64,000 nt of DNA from Butyrivibrio sp. (GTDB lineage Bacteria; Bacillota; Clostridia; Lachnospirales; Lachnospiraceae): NCBI GenBank assembly GCA_016291375.1, contig JAEEXE010000007.1, positions 1 to 64,000 of the forward strand. Direction: 5' to 3'. The first letter of the stretch is position 1; each line of letters starts with the position of its first letter. The notes beneath the pieces were generated by a model, which worked only from the letters and a program-made list of their open reading frames with translations, ran no database searches and was not told the DNA's origin. Both the position numbers and the translations under genes were made by a program. Shown piece after piece: positions 44,358 through 52,959 of the stretch.

Positions 44358-46055
44358 TTAGTTCTCGTACTTAGCTGCTTCTGCAACTCTTCTATCCAAC
44401 TCTGCCTGCATCTCTGAAAGGAAGTCTTCAGGCTTGCATGCATTGTATGCATCCATGTATTCTTTCCATGCTGCATCAAAATCATCAGCCATAACAACCT
44501 TAGGAAGATACATGTGCTTACAATCATCCATGTTCTTGTTAGCAAGTCCACCGGGGGTAGCTGTTGTCATAGTCTGTGAGAATGTGTACATAGGATACCA
44601 AGGTCCGGGAGGAGGTGTTGTGCCAAGCATCTCTACGTATGTCTTAGCACCGTATGCTTCGAAGCACTTCTTGAGATCTTCAGAAAGTCCATCAAAGAAC
44701 TCTGTCTCCTGCTGCTCAGGCTTCATAGCATTCTTACCATCTCTGCTGGTTCCTTCCCACTGAGGGAAATAAGCATACTCACACTTGTGAGAAGCCTTAT
44801 AAGCTGTATCAGCGTCGTTATCTCTCATCTCCTGAGTCTTGGAGAACATTCCATCCTCACCAACGTTGTAGTCAACGCCCTCAACGCCCCAGAATCTGAG
44901 GTTCATGATATCCTGGCTAAGAAGGTCATCTACGAACTGAAGAGCACCTTCAACATCCTTACAGCTTGTTGTAATAGCAAGACCTGAACTTGTGTGAACA
45001 ATTCCGCCTGAATTGTGCCACTGGTTCTTCATGCCTTCCTCGATTGTGATAGGAAGCGGAACATACTGGCAACCCTTCTTATCAAGGCCTGCTGCCTTAA
45101 GAGCATCACCTGCTGTGTATGCGAAATCCCACCACTGATCGATCATACCAAGTACGCAACCTGTAGAAAGCTTAGCGATGTACTCATCGTATGTCTGTGT
45201 GAATGACTCTTTATCAACGATACCCTTCTTGTACTCCTCGTTGAGCTTCTTGAAGTACTTAACAGCTGTATCTGTTGTGTTATAGTCAACAATCTTCATT
45301 GTATCTGTATCTACGATAACAGAACCATCATTCGGATATCCATCAAGGAACTGAGGTGCATTCTCAAGACAGAAATATCTCCAGTCCTCACAAAGGATTG
45401 TGTAAGGAATGATAGGCGTTCCATCTTCCATTGTAGGATGCTTCTCATAGTAGCTCTCAATCAGATCAAAGTACTGATCCATTGTGTGAACTTCAGGATA
45501 TCCTGCTTCCTCAAGTACTCTTGTCTGGATCCAGAAAGCCTCGTCATTGTGTGCGCAGACTCTCTCTTCACCATAGATGTTTGAGAACTGAGGAATCCAA
45601 TAAATCTTTCCGTCGCTCTGACGAAGTGAATCCCATTCCTGCTCTGTAAAGAATTCTTTGATGTTGGGATACTTGTCAAGGTAATCATCAAGAGCTACAA
45701 GCGCTCCTGCTTCATACATCTGTACAGATCCGTCTCCTGCATCTACGAAGTCAGGATACTCACCGCCAGCGATAAGAGTTCCAACTGCCTCCTCCGCTTG
45801 CTGACCTGTAAGCCATGTCTCTGTAACCTTAACCCCTGTCTTTTCTGCAATGATCTGCTGAATCTCGTTGTCAGCATTGATCTCTGCGTGAGGAACTGCA
45901 AAGAATGCTGTAAACTCTTTTACGCTTCCGTCACCTTCAGCTGCAGATCCGTCTTCGGATGTGCCTGCGCCCCCACCGGCGTTGTTTGCACATCCTGCAA
46001 GCGCTCCACCAACCATGAGCGTTGCCAGCAACATGCTAATCACTCTCTTTTTCAT
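44358..46055 (-). CDS. Sugar-binding lipoprotein, second system
   Basis: 565 residues with a signal peptide and lipobox ALAGC (C22), then a Gly/Ser/Asp-rich linker and an LplA-like binding domain. The start at 46055 has GGAGG ten bases upstream; a longer in-frame start adds a non-signal sequence and is rejected. The gene follows a YesN/YesM-type response regulator and kinase, which probably sense a sugar and turn it on. The ligand is unknown; oligosaccharides are likely by family. Confidence 0.9.
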   Translation of the reverse strand: MKKRVISMLLATLMVGGALAGCANNAGGGAGTSEDGSAAEGDGSVKEFTAFFAVPHAEINADNEIQQIIAEKTGVKVTETWLTGQQAEEAVGTLIAGGEYPDFVDAGDGSVQMYEAGALVALDDYLDKYPNIKEFFTEQEWDSLRQSDGKIYWIPQFSNIYGEERVCAHNDEAFWIQTRVLEEAGYPEVHTMDQYFDLIESYYEKHPTMEDGTPIIPYTILCEDWRYFCLENAPQFLDGYPNDGSVIVDTDTMKIVDYNTTDTAVKYFKKLNEEYKKGIVDKESFTQTYDEYIAKLSTGCVLGMIDQWWDFAYTAGDALKAAGLDKKGCQYVPLPITIEEGMKNQWHNSGGIVHTSSGLAITTSCKDVEGALQFVDDLLSQDIMNLRFWGVEGVDYNVGEDGMFSKTQEMRDNDADTAYKASHKCEYAYFPQWEGTSRDGKNAMKPEQQETEFFDGLSEDLKKCFEAYGAKTYVEMLGTTPPPGPWYPMYTFSQTMTTATPGGLANKNMDDCKHMYLPKVVMADDFDAAWKEYMDAYNACKPEDFLSEMQAELDRRVAEAAKYEN

Positions 46056-46185
46056 AAAAAAGAATCCTCCTTGTTTTGATAGAAACATTTTATAAAAAAA
46101 CGTCTTTCAAAACATGGGAGGAAATATATAAAAAGGTGGGTCAAATTATAGAATCCCGAAAAAGTATATTTTTATAAATAAATCA

Positions 46186-47766
46186 TCAGTTTTCCTGCTT
46201 TCTGTACTTGGCAGGAGTGCAGCCTTTGGCTTCAATAAACTTATTAACAAAGTAATCAACGTCCTTGTAGCCTACTTTTTCTGCTATGATATATATCTTT
46301 TCATCAGTCTTTCTAAGAAGCATAGCTGCCTCATCAAGCCTGCGTCCGTTGAGATAATCTTTAAATGTACATCCGTGTTTTTTTCTAAAGAGCTGTCCCA
46401 GATATGCGCTGTTAACATAGTATCTCTCGCTGAGTTCTTTGAGAGTTATATTGCCGGCGTAATTCTTTTTTACCTCTTCTTCTATCTTGGCAAGAATTCC
46501 CTTGGACTCCTTCTTGCGAAGCTGCGCAAGATACTCGCCGTACTCACAAGCCATCCTGTAAAGATGGGTCTTGGAGCCTCTCTTTATTCCCTGCTCATAG
46601 GTATTCTCGGAAATGAGCCTTAATATCTCTTCCTGGTTAACTTCGCTGTCCTGCTCCGTTGCAATGTGAATAAGCTGGAACAAAAGATAATTGATGTTGA
46701 GGTTCATTGTCTTACCGGTTATTCCGGTTTTTTTCATCTCATTGTGAAACTCATCAACCTTCTGCTTGATCTTGACCTGTTCATTAAGCTCTATTGCAGC
46801 AATAAGCTCATCAAGCTTGTTTTTGCATAGAAGAATACCGTTATCTGTAATCTGATACTCTTCCTCATAAAAATAGATATCTTTTTTCTCCCTAAATCCA
46901 TGAAGGGAATGAAGCATGCTCACACTGGTAAAAGACTTTGATATAGCTTCTATACCGTTTACCGTCCTTCCAACAAGCATAACTATCGGAAGTCCGCTGA
47001 CTCTTTTTAAATGCTCAAGCATCTCGGATAAAAAAGCTTCATCAGTCTTTTGATGTGCTTTGGCCAGATAACTTAAGAACAAAAAGCCTATATCATAGAC
47101 ATTCTCATCTCCAAAGCCATCTCGCACAAGAAGATACGCATCATCATCAAGATACTCCGATGCAATGTCATAGAGCTTTGTGATGTAATTGTTCTTTTCC
47201 TCGCCAAAATAATCGCCGTTATCATCACTAAAATCGAGCTCAATTCCCACATAACGCATAGTTCCATTATCCGGCAAACGCTCAATAAGATACTCGATAT
47301 TATCTTCGCTCTGCTTGCCTCTGAATGCCGCTCTTAAGTTATGCTCGAAATAGGCTTTAACAAGTTTCTTGTTCCTGCTGTCCTCAATCTCTTTGTCCTT
47401 GTTCTGCTCGATAACCTTCTTAAGGATCCCTTCAAGACTATCTTTTTCTACAGGCTTAAGTATGTAAGCGCTGCAGTGATATCTAAGAGCCTCCTGAGCA
47501 TAGGAGAACTCAGCGTAGCCGCTCAGTATGACAAAAAATACATCGTTACCGCTCTCTCTTACTTTTTTGAGCAGTTCTATTCCATTCATCCCCGGCATCT
47601 TGATGTCAGCAATAATAAGATCGATATTCTCCTTATCAAGCACCTCTAGCGCGCTTGCGCCATCCAGAGCAGTATGTACTTCAAAGCCTTCCTCTTCCCA
47701 GTTAACAAGGACCTGCAATCCCTGAAGGATAAAAGGCTCATCATCCACCAGTAAAACTTTCAGCAT
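46186..47766 (-). CDS. AraC-type response regulator, YesN-like
   Basis: 526 residues: a receiver domain with D54 (IIADIKMPGM) and the usual DDE acidic pocket, a long central linker, and a C-terminal AraC/XylS double helix-turn-helix (LKELSERYYVNSAYLGQLFRK, IYIIAEKVGYKDVDYFVNKFIE). It lies three bases from the sensor kinase gene and directly upstream of the transporter, which it is expected to activate. Confidence 0.93.
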   Translation of the reverse strand: MLKVLLVDDEPFILQGLQVLVNWEEEGFEVHTALDGASALEVLDKENIDLIIADIKMPGMNGIELLKKVRESGNDVFFVILSGYAEFSYAQEALRYHCSAYILKPVEKDSLEGILKKVIEQNKDKEIEDSRNKKLVKAYFEHNLRAAFRGKQSEDNIEYLIERLPDNGTMRYVGIELDFSDDNGDYFGEEKNNYITKLYDIASEYLDDDAYLLVRDGFGDENVYDIGFLFLSYLAKAHQKTDEAFLSEMLEHLKRVSGLPIVMLVGRTVNGIEAISKSFTSVSMLHSLHGFREKKDIYFYEEEYQITDNGILLCKNKLDELIAAIELNEQVKIKQKVDEFHNEMKKTGITGKTMNLNINYLLFQLIHIATEQDSEVNQEEILRLISENTYEQGIKRGSKTHLYRMACEYGEYLAQLRKKESKGILAKIEEEVKKNYAGNITLKELSERYYVNSAYLGQLFRKKHGCTFKDYLNGRRLDEAAMLLRKTDEKIYIIAEKVGYKDVDYFVNKFIEAKGCTPAKYRKQEN

Positions 47767-47769
47767 TAT

Positions 47770-49338
47770 TTAAAAAATTCCTTTCAAGCTCTCAATCGGT
47801 ATTTTGATGGTAACTATGGTTCCGATGCCCTCTTCCGAATCAACATCGAATATTGTCTTATCTTCAGTAACCATCTTAAGTCGAAGCGATGCGTTTATAA
47901 CACCGACTCTTCCTTTTTCCTGAAGCATATTGATGTTGGCATTTCTCATGGATTCAAGAAGTTTGGTGGTTTCCTCCGCGGACATACCGTTTCCGGTATC
48001 CTCAACTTCGATGTAAAGCATATCCTCTTTTTCATATATTCTAAGGAATATCCAGCCATTGGAAATCTTGCTCTCAATGCCATGAACACAGGCATTCTCA
48101 ACAAAAGTAACTATAGTAAGCTTGGGCACCTTGAATTCCAGACACTCATCACCAACATCTATGGAATAGGATAATCTGTCTCCAAACCTATACTTCTGAA
48201 GCTCAAGATAATTTTCCACAAAGCCAATCTCCTGCTCTATAGTAACATTATCCTGGTTCCACTCAGTATACTGGCGCTGGAGCTTGGCCAATTTCTCAAC
48301 CATATACGCTGTCTCTGACTCTTTTTTTATAATGCTGTGCATACGTATGCTCTCAAGAGCGTTAAAAAGAAAATGCGGGTTGATCTGACTGTGGAGCGCA
48401 TGGAGCTCAGCGTGTTGCCTCGTCAGCACCATCTCCTGTTCTCTTAGCTTATAGCTGTAAGCAATTCGATTGATCCAGGTTATGAGCGCAGCGGGAAGAA
48501 AGATATTCAGTATTCCCAAAAGAACAAGCTGCCATCCCCAGTTCTTAAACCATCCTTTCATGTTATGCCCGTTATTGATAACATGAATCTGAAAGTCCCG
48601 GTCATATATCTTCATATCAGCGGTATAGCCTATATTATTAAGCTCCGAAACCTTGTTGAAAGGACGGGCAATATTGGAATCCTTATTATTGGATAAAAGA
48701 ATCCTGTCACTATCGCAGACGTAAGCCGGCATACCGGAGTTCATATTGGAAAGGATCGTATTAAGTCTCGTATAATCAAGCTCAACCAAAAGAATGTTTT
48801 TGGACTCATGGTCGAAGTAATCAAGAGTTTTAAAGAAATAAACTCTTCGCTCATTACCTATGGTTCCTGCAGTATTTCTACCATAGTAAAAGAACAATCC
48901 GGCAGGAAGTCCTGATCTTCTGGCATATGCATACCATGGCTGCCCCTTCGCCTTGTCAATACTCTGAAACTGAGATCCATTGATCATCGAGGTGTTATTC
49001 GCATAGATAACATACTTAACATCACTTTGTCCCGAAACAAAACTGATCAAGGTGTCGTCAAAAAAAGCCAGATATGCTTCATAATATTCAAGCGCCGAGG
49101 AATAATCCCTGTTCATGTAATTATATATATATCTGCTTGTATACACGCTTCGTGCAAATCTTGCAGCTGTCTCAACCTCGCCCTGACAGGTATACTTGAT
49201 CGCCTCGGCAACACTTTCCATCTCATGCAAAGTCTTGGTCTCTTCGGTACGTATAATACCCCCGACAACAACTGCATCCATGATCATAAGTGGAATTATT
49301 GCAAAAAACATGTATAGTATAATTAGTTTCTTTTTCAT
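47770..49338 (-). CDS. Sensor histidine kinase, YesM-like
   Basis: 522 residues. An N-terminal membrane segment and an extracellular domain of about 230 residues precede a second membrane segment. The cytoplasmic kinase has HALHSQINPHFLFNALESIR (the phosphoacceptor is the H of NPHF) and GHKL ATPase motifs (FVENACVHGIES, VEDTGNGMS). This His_kinase family pairs with YesN-type regulators to sense extracellular sugars. It is first in the regulator-transporter cluster. Confidence 0.93.
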   Translation of the reverse strand: MKKKLIILYMFFAIIPLMIMDAVVVGGIIRTEETKTLHEMESVAEAIKYTCQGEVETAARFARSVYTSRYIYNYMNRDYSSALEYYEAYLAFFDDTLISFVSGQSDVKYVIYANNTSMINGSQFQSIDKAKGQPWYAYARRSGLPAGLFFYYGRNTAGTIGNERRVYFFKTLDYFDHESKNILLVELDYTRLNTILSNMNSGMPAYVCDSDRILLSNNKDSNIARPFNKVSELNNIGYTADMKIYDRDFQIHVINNGHNMKGWFKNWGWQLVLLGILNIFLPAALITWINRIAYSYKLREQEMVLTRQHAELHALHSQINPHFLFNALESIRMHSIIKKESETAYMVEKLAKLQRQYTEWNQDNVTIEQEIGFVENYLELQKYRFGDRLSYSIDVGDECLEFKVPKLTIVTFVENACVHGIESKISNGWIFLRIYEKEDMLYIEVEDTGNGMSAEETTKLLESMRNANINMLQEKGRVGVINASLRLKMVTEDKTIFDVDSEEGIGTIVTIKIPIESLKGIF

Positions 49339-49442
49339 AGAGACTATTTTATCACATGGAAAAAGATATCGCGTAATTTATGGTATTATTATTTCATGAT
49401 GATTCGTACATCTATGAACAAAACACCAAGGAGGCGTACAAC

Positions 49443-49775
49443 ATGGAAAAAAGATTCAGAGATTACATCAGACACTTTGAAAAGCTTGATTTTGACGTTC
49501 TTTCCGAGGAAGAGGTTGAACAGGAAAAAGAAGAGATCGGGCTTCATGTAGATATACTTCAGCATGAGATGCTTAGAAAACTCGTTGTCACAATGGGAAT
49601 ATTTATCTGTGCATGTATCATTTTCTCAGCAGGCATTATCGCTAATGTTCTTGTAGTTGACATCATTGGAATAGCTATATTTATCTGCGGTATTGTAATG
49701 GCATTTAGCTTCAAAGAGAGCAAAGATGCCATGACCAAACTTTGCGTATTTGTGGACAAGCTGACAATGCTATAA
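49443..49775 (+). CDS. Unknown small two-helix membrane protein
   Basis: 110 residues, with a charged N-terminal half (FRDYIRHFEKLDFDVLSEEEVEQEKEEIG) and two membrane segments between about 45 and 90. GGAGG eight bases before the ATG at 49443 supports the start; a longer in-frame start is not supported. It is divergent from the YesM-type kinase gene. The function is unknown. Confidence 0.8.
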   Translation: MEKRFRDYIRHFEKLDFDVLSEEEVEQEKEEIGLHVDILQHEMLRKLVVTMGIFICACIIFSAGIIANVLVVDIIGIAIFICGIVMAFSFKESKDAMTKLCVFVDKLTML

Positions 49776-49881
49776 AAACATCTGTTGCACCGGGTAGTAA
49801 ATATACTGCAAATGGTAATGTTTATGGGGATATACCTCTTGACATCACCCACAAAAATGAGTATCATTAACTACGTTGCTT

Positions 49882-49964
49882 GCAGGAGTGGCGGAATGGC
49901 AGACGCGCATGGTTCAGGTCCATGTGTTGGCAACAACATGAGGGTTCAAGTCCCTTCTCCTGCA
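49882..49964 (+). tRNA. tRNA-Leu, anticodon CAG
   Basis: An 83-nt class II tRNA with acceptor GCAGGAG/CTCCTGC and discriminator A. The anticodon stem CATGG/CCATG encloses loop TTCAGGT, so the anticodon is CAG (49915-49917), reading CUG. It has a long variable arm and T-loop GGTTCAAGTCC. It is 54 bases upstream of a second tRNA-Leu. Confidence 0.95.
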
Positions 49965-50018
49965 CTGGATTTTTTCCGGTGCAATGGTGAAGTTCATAGC
50001 CCTTAGGGGCACATATAT

Positions 50019-50103
50019 GCGGAAGTGTCGGAATTGGCAGACGAGCAAGACTAAGGATCTTGTGACTGTTTATGTCGTGTGGGTTCAAGTCCCATCTTCC
50101 GCA
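50019..50103 (+). tRNA. tRNA-Leu, anticodon AAG, second copy
   Basis: Identical over 85 bases to the minus-strand gene at 41858-41942. The anticodon AAG is at 50053-50055. It probably shares a transcript with the tRNA-Leu(CAG) gene upstream. Confidence 0.95.
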
Positions 50104-50110
50104 CTAAACA

Positions 50111-50143
50111 AAAGGAATCGGTTCATTGAACCGGTTCCTTTTT
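50111..50143 (+). terminator. Terminator after the tRNA-Leu pair
   Basis: Stem AAAGGAATCGGTTC with a near-perfect complement GAACCGGTTCCTTT around ATT, followed by TTTTT. Confidence 0.9.
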
Positions 50144-50150
50144 GGTTTAG

Positions 50151-50317
50151 TGCGGAAGGGGACTCTCTCCCAGCAGCTTCGCTGCGTGGGTTCTGGGATT
50201 CACACTAGGCTCGTCAATACCTCGCCAAGTGTTCACCCATGGCTCGCACTAAGCTCATGTTTCGCGTTCCGCTCACACTCGCTAAGTGCTCTGCTCAAGG
50301 GATTCACACTAGACTAA
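50151..50317 (+). repeat. Repeat downstream of tRNA-Leu, inverted relative to the 41.6-kb copy
   Basis: It shares GGGGACTCTC, CCCAGCAGCTTCGCTGCG and TGTTCACCCATGGCTCGCAC with the reverse complement of 41548-41807, and ends with GCTCTGCTCAAGGGATTCAC. It begins right after the terminator of an identical tRNA gene. The stretch 50318-50461 holds only the leader of the next gene. Confidence 0.8.
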
Positions 50318-50461
50318 GCCGTTTAGCAATCCAGCGTCTTTTGTTAACACTTTGTTTCAGCGATTTGCATTTACATACGCTTATTTAGTATAATGATGTG
50401 GGGATAAACATAATTATAAAAGGAGAATAATTAACGCTTACGTAATAATAGGAGGGAAGAA

Positions 50462-51064
50462 ATGTTTAACTACATCAAATACAAGAGGTATGTAAGGTAC
50501 CTAATGCAGTACTTCGGGGAACGGGTAAGAGGTATTGACTTTACTATGAGGGACTTATCTCTCATTGAGGAAACAGGTGGAGTTCTGCACGGCTATTCCA
50601 AGACTGATGAAAAGCACGCGGAAGAAATTCTGGACTGCTTGGATGTTGACTGCAACAAGAAGCTACTGGACATAGGATGCGGAAAAGGCTCTTTTCTAAG
50701 AGATGCCAGCTATTTTCCCTTTGGAGAGATTGCAGGTCTTGAATATTCTTCAGATCTTGCCAGCATAGCGATCCGCAATATGAAAAAGCTCAATCTTCAG
50801 CGAAGAGTTAAGATCATCCGCGGTGATGCCTGCAGATTCAATGGATATGATAATTTTAATGTGTTCTATTTCTTTAATCCTTTCAACAAAGAAATTATGA
50901 ACAGAGTGCTTAGAAAGATTCTCTACAAGCGCTCAGATCCATTCTGGCTTATCCTACACAATCCCGTATGCGCCGATGAAGTTCTCGAGCACGGATTAGT
51001 AGAAAAGCAAAGGCTTTTTGACAATGTAAAGCAGTACGAAACCGTAATTTATAAATGGGAGTAG
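50462..51064 (+). CDS. Class I SAM-dependent methyltransferase
   Basis: 200 residues with SAM motif LLDIGCGKGSFL, acidic residue in IAGLEYSSDL, and GDACRF, then VFYFFNPFN in the place of the usual motif IV. It is close to small methyltransferases of unknown substrate. GGAGGG before the ATG supports the start. It is convergent with the mecA operon and shares a bidirectional terminator. Confidence 0.88.
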   Translation: MFNYIKYKRYVRYLMQYFGERVRGIDFTMRDLSLIEETGGVLHGYSKTDEKHAEEILDCLDVDCNKKLLDIGCGKGSFLRDASYFPFGEIAGLEYSSDLASIAIRNMKKLNLQRRVKIIRGDACRFNGYDNFNVFYFFNPFNKEIMNRVLRKILYKRSDPFWLILHNPVCADEVLEHGLVEKQRLFDNVKQYETVIYKWE

Positions 51065-51114
51065 TTTTTACAAACATAAGCTTCTCATATTACAAAACAG
51101 ATCAATAAAGCTCA

Positions 51115-51148
51115 GGGCGTGAAAAGTCGCATCAGACTCTTCACGCCC
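51115..51148. terminator. Bidirectional terminator between convergent genes
   Basis: The stem GGGCGTGAAAAGTC with near-complement GACTCTTCACGCCC is followed by TTTTT on the plus strand. It lies seven bases before the stop of the minus-strand ureohydrolase-like gene. Confidence 0.85.
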
Positions 51149-51154
51149 TTTTTA

Positions 51155-51940
51155 TCACTTCCAGGCTAAGCTCATCACCCTCAAATTAAACTCATCATTC
51201 CCGGCGATCGCAGCGCCGACATCGATTCCTTCCTGATCAAGGGCACATTCACCGCAGATATCGACACCAATAAGCTTCCTATCAGGATCAGTCATGAGGC
51301 TATGAATATGGTCAAGCAGTTCTTCTTTTCCCATCTCTCCCTGATCCCAGTTGGTTATAAGTTCATCTCTTTGTACTACATCCTTATCCACAGACAGATA
51401 CAGCGGATATTCGGTCTTTGGAAGGCCGCTTTTAATATCATCAAGATTATAAAAAGATACTTTGCTTCTGTCTTTTTCATCAAGCTGCGAAATAAGCTTA
51501 GAATCTGCCCCGATTATGTGAACATCCCTTACAAATGGATTATCCTGCAGAACCTTAAGGACCCAGCCCCCGCAGGATAAGATGTCTCCAAACATTGGCG
51601 GCTGCATGTCAGGATGATGATCAAAGACAATAAGAGAAAAAGGCTCTTTTACCATGGACAAAAGAATGTAAGACATATAATGATAGTTACCCGAATCTAT
51701 GAAATGAAGCCCGTATAAACAATCTGTCAAAATCTTCTCTTTTATCTCTAAGACAGCTCTATCATCGCACATGCAATTCGTGCCCGGTATATCTTTCATA
51801 TCAAGCACCTTAACAGCTCTTTTTATCGTCAGTTCATCGCCCGTAACCGCATCACAAAAACAAGAGCTTTTATCACTGCGATAAAAGCTCTCTTCTTCAT
51901 AAACACCTGAAAAATTAAATACAGTAATATTGCCGTTCAT
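51155..51940 (-). CDS. Arginase/agmatinase-fold (ureohydrolase-like) protein
   Basis: 261 residues with the metal-binding DHHPD (D107-D111, equivalent to DxHxD), an SVDKDVV strand in place of SxDxDxxDP, and GVDICGE near the C terminus. The second motif lacks the usual DP, so the true reaction may differ from arginine or agmatine hydrolysis. It lies seven bases after mecA and is probably in the same CIRCE-controlled transcript, an unusual partner. Confidence 0.78.
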   Translation of the reverse strand: MNGNITVFNFSGVYEEESFYRSDKSSCFCDAVTGDELTIKRAVKVLDMKDIPGTNCMCDDRAVLEIKEKILTDCLYGLHFIDSGNYHYMSYILLSMVKEPFSLIVFDHHPDMQPPMFGDILSCGGWVLKVLQDNPFVRDVHIIGADSKLISQLDEKDRSKVSFYNLDDIKSGLPKTEYPLYLSVDKDVVQRDELITNWDQGEMGKEELLDHIHSLMTDPDRKLIGVDICGECALDQEGIDVGAAIAGNDEFNLRVMSLAWK

Positions 51941-51947
51941 CTTGTCC

Positions 51948-52718
51948 TTATCTGGTCAGATCCGCTAAATGTACAATAGCATCGCTCTCTATGATCTTCT
52001 CGCCCTGTTCCTCGATAAACATTGCCTCAGGGGCATTTACAAGGAGGATCTCGGAATACTCAACTCCGGCCCTTCTCATATCATAGATTATCTCTTCCTT
52101 GGCAGACATAAGTCCTGCCATAAGGTAATACAGTCCGCCGTACTTATACAAAACAGAATCAACAATCGGAAGCTTCTGAACAACCTTGGAAAATCTCTCC
52201 GCGTCTTCCAGATTGGTAAATTCCATCATATATTTTGCATATTCTGTAAGAGGCTGATAGCTTGCCTCGGGTTCCGGTAATTCAGCCTTATCTTCACCCT
52301 TGCCGTAAACCTTACTAATGGTATCCGAAACCTTGGTAATAACCTCGTTAAAAGCAACTCCTTTATCTCGTCCGGTCTTGGCCAGAATCTCCTCTATCTT
52401 CTCTTGTGTGAGAGTGTTGAGAACTGTCATCGCTGCTCCGCGAATTCTCTCGGAAGCCTTCTTGATGTCTTCATTGGTCATCTTCACTGCAAAAATGCGC
52501 ACACTTCCATCCATCATGATATTCTTACTCATCATCATAACTTCCGTCTCAGGGTTGTAGTCAAGCTGCTGACCAACCTCTTTACCCAGTTGAGCAAAGA
52601 AAGATGAAGTGTTCTCCGCACCGTTAATAACCGCCTCAGGAGTAAGTCCTATCTCATGAAGTTCTGATGCGGCAATACTGCATTCAACTGTTGTGTCATT
52701 CATTTTTACTATAATCAC
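51948..52718 (-). CDS. mecA: MecA-like adaptor protein of the Clp protease
   Basis: 256 residues. MecA proteins bind substrates and deliver them to ClpC for degradation. The N-terminal domain (TVECSIAASELHEIGLTPEAVINGAENTS is its conserved region, quoted here only in outline), an acidic central linker and the C-terminal ClpC-binding half, with paired beta-alpha units ending AEAMFIEEQGEKI-like, match the family. It starts at a GTG (52718) with GGAG ten bases upstream. A CIRCE element overlaps its -35 box, so it should be under HrcA control. Confidence 0.86.
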   Translation of the reverse strand: MIIVKMNDTTVECSIAASELHEIGLTPEAVINGAENTSSFFAQLGKEVGQQLDYNPETEVMMMSKNIMMDGSVRIFAVKMTNEDIKKASERIRGAAMTVLNTLTQEKIEEILAKTGRDKGVAFNEVITKVSDTISKVYGKGEDKAELPEPEASYQPLTEYAKYMMEFTNLEDAERFSKVVQKLPIVDSVLYKYGGLYYLMAGLMSAKEEIIYDMRRAGVEYSEILLVNAPEAMFIEEQGEKIIESDAIVHLADLTR

Positions 52719-52756
52719 TACGCATCATCTCCTTTCATGATTCTTTCTGTACTGTA

Positions 52757-52785
52757 ATTATAGTTTATAACGTTAGCACTGTCCA
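52757..52785 (-). promoter_or_regulatory. Promoter of mecA
   Basis: -10 TATAAT (52757-52762) and -35 TGGACA (52780-52785) are 17 bases apart on the minus strand. The CIRCE element covers the -35. Confidence 0.8.
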
Positions 52786-52799
52786 CATTAGAGTGCTAA
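52773..52799. promoter_or_regulatory. CIRCE element (HrcA operator)
   Basis: TTAGCACTG and GAGTGCTAA are separated by nine bases, matching the CIRCE consensus (TTAGCACTC, nine bases, GAGTGCTAA) at all but one of 18 conserved positions. CIRCE is the binding site of the heat-shock repressor HrcA, normally in front of groES-groEL and hrcA-dnaK. Confidence 0.88.
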
Positions 52800-52896
52800 T
52801 TATTCTATAAAAAAACAATAAATACTTTTTACATCTATTGGCTTACCCATAACAAATACGAAATCCGATCGAATTTCCTATATGTATATAAAATAT

Positions 52897-52947
52897 ATCG
52901 GCTTTTCCAAGATTCGTAATAACTTACATAACCTCAAAAAAGCCGAT
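52897..52947 (-). terminator. Terminator of the pilus operon
   Basis: Arms ATCGGCTTTT and AAAAGCCGAT pair over 10 bp with a long loop, 13 bases past the last pilus gene. The T-rich tract lies inside the arm and after it. Confidence 0.7.
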
Positions 52948-52959
52948 TTAATAACTTCT

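Noticed and set aside
41548..50317. Composite transposon or integrated element bounded by tRNA-Leu copies
   Set aside because: No integrase, transposase or direct repeat ends were found; the inverted tRNA and repeat copies are reported as a possible recombination unit only.
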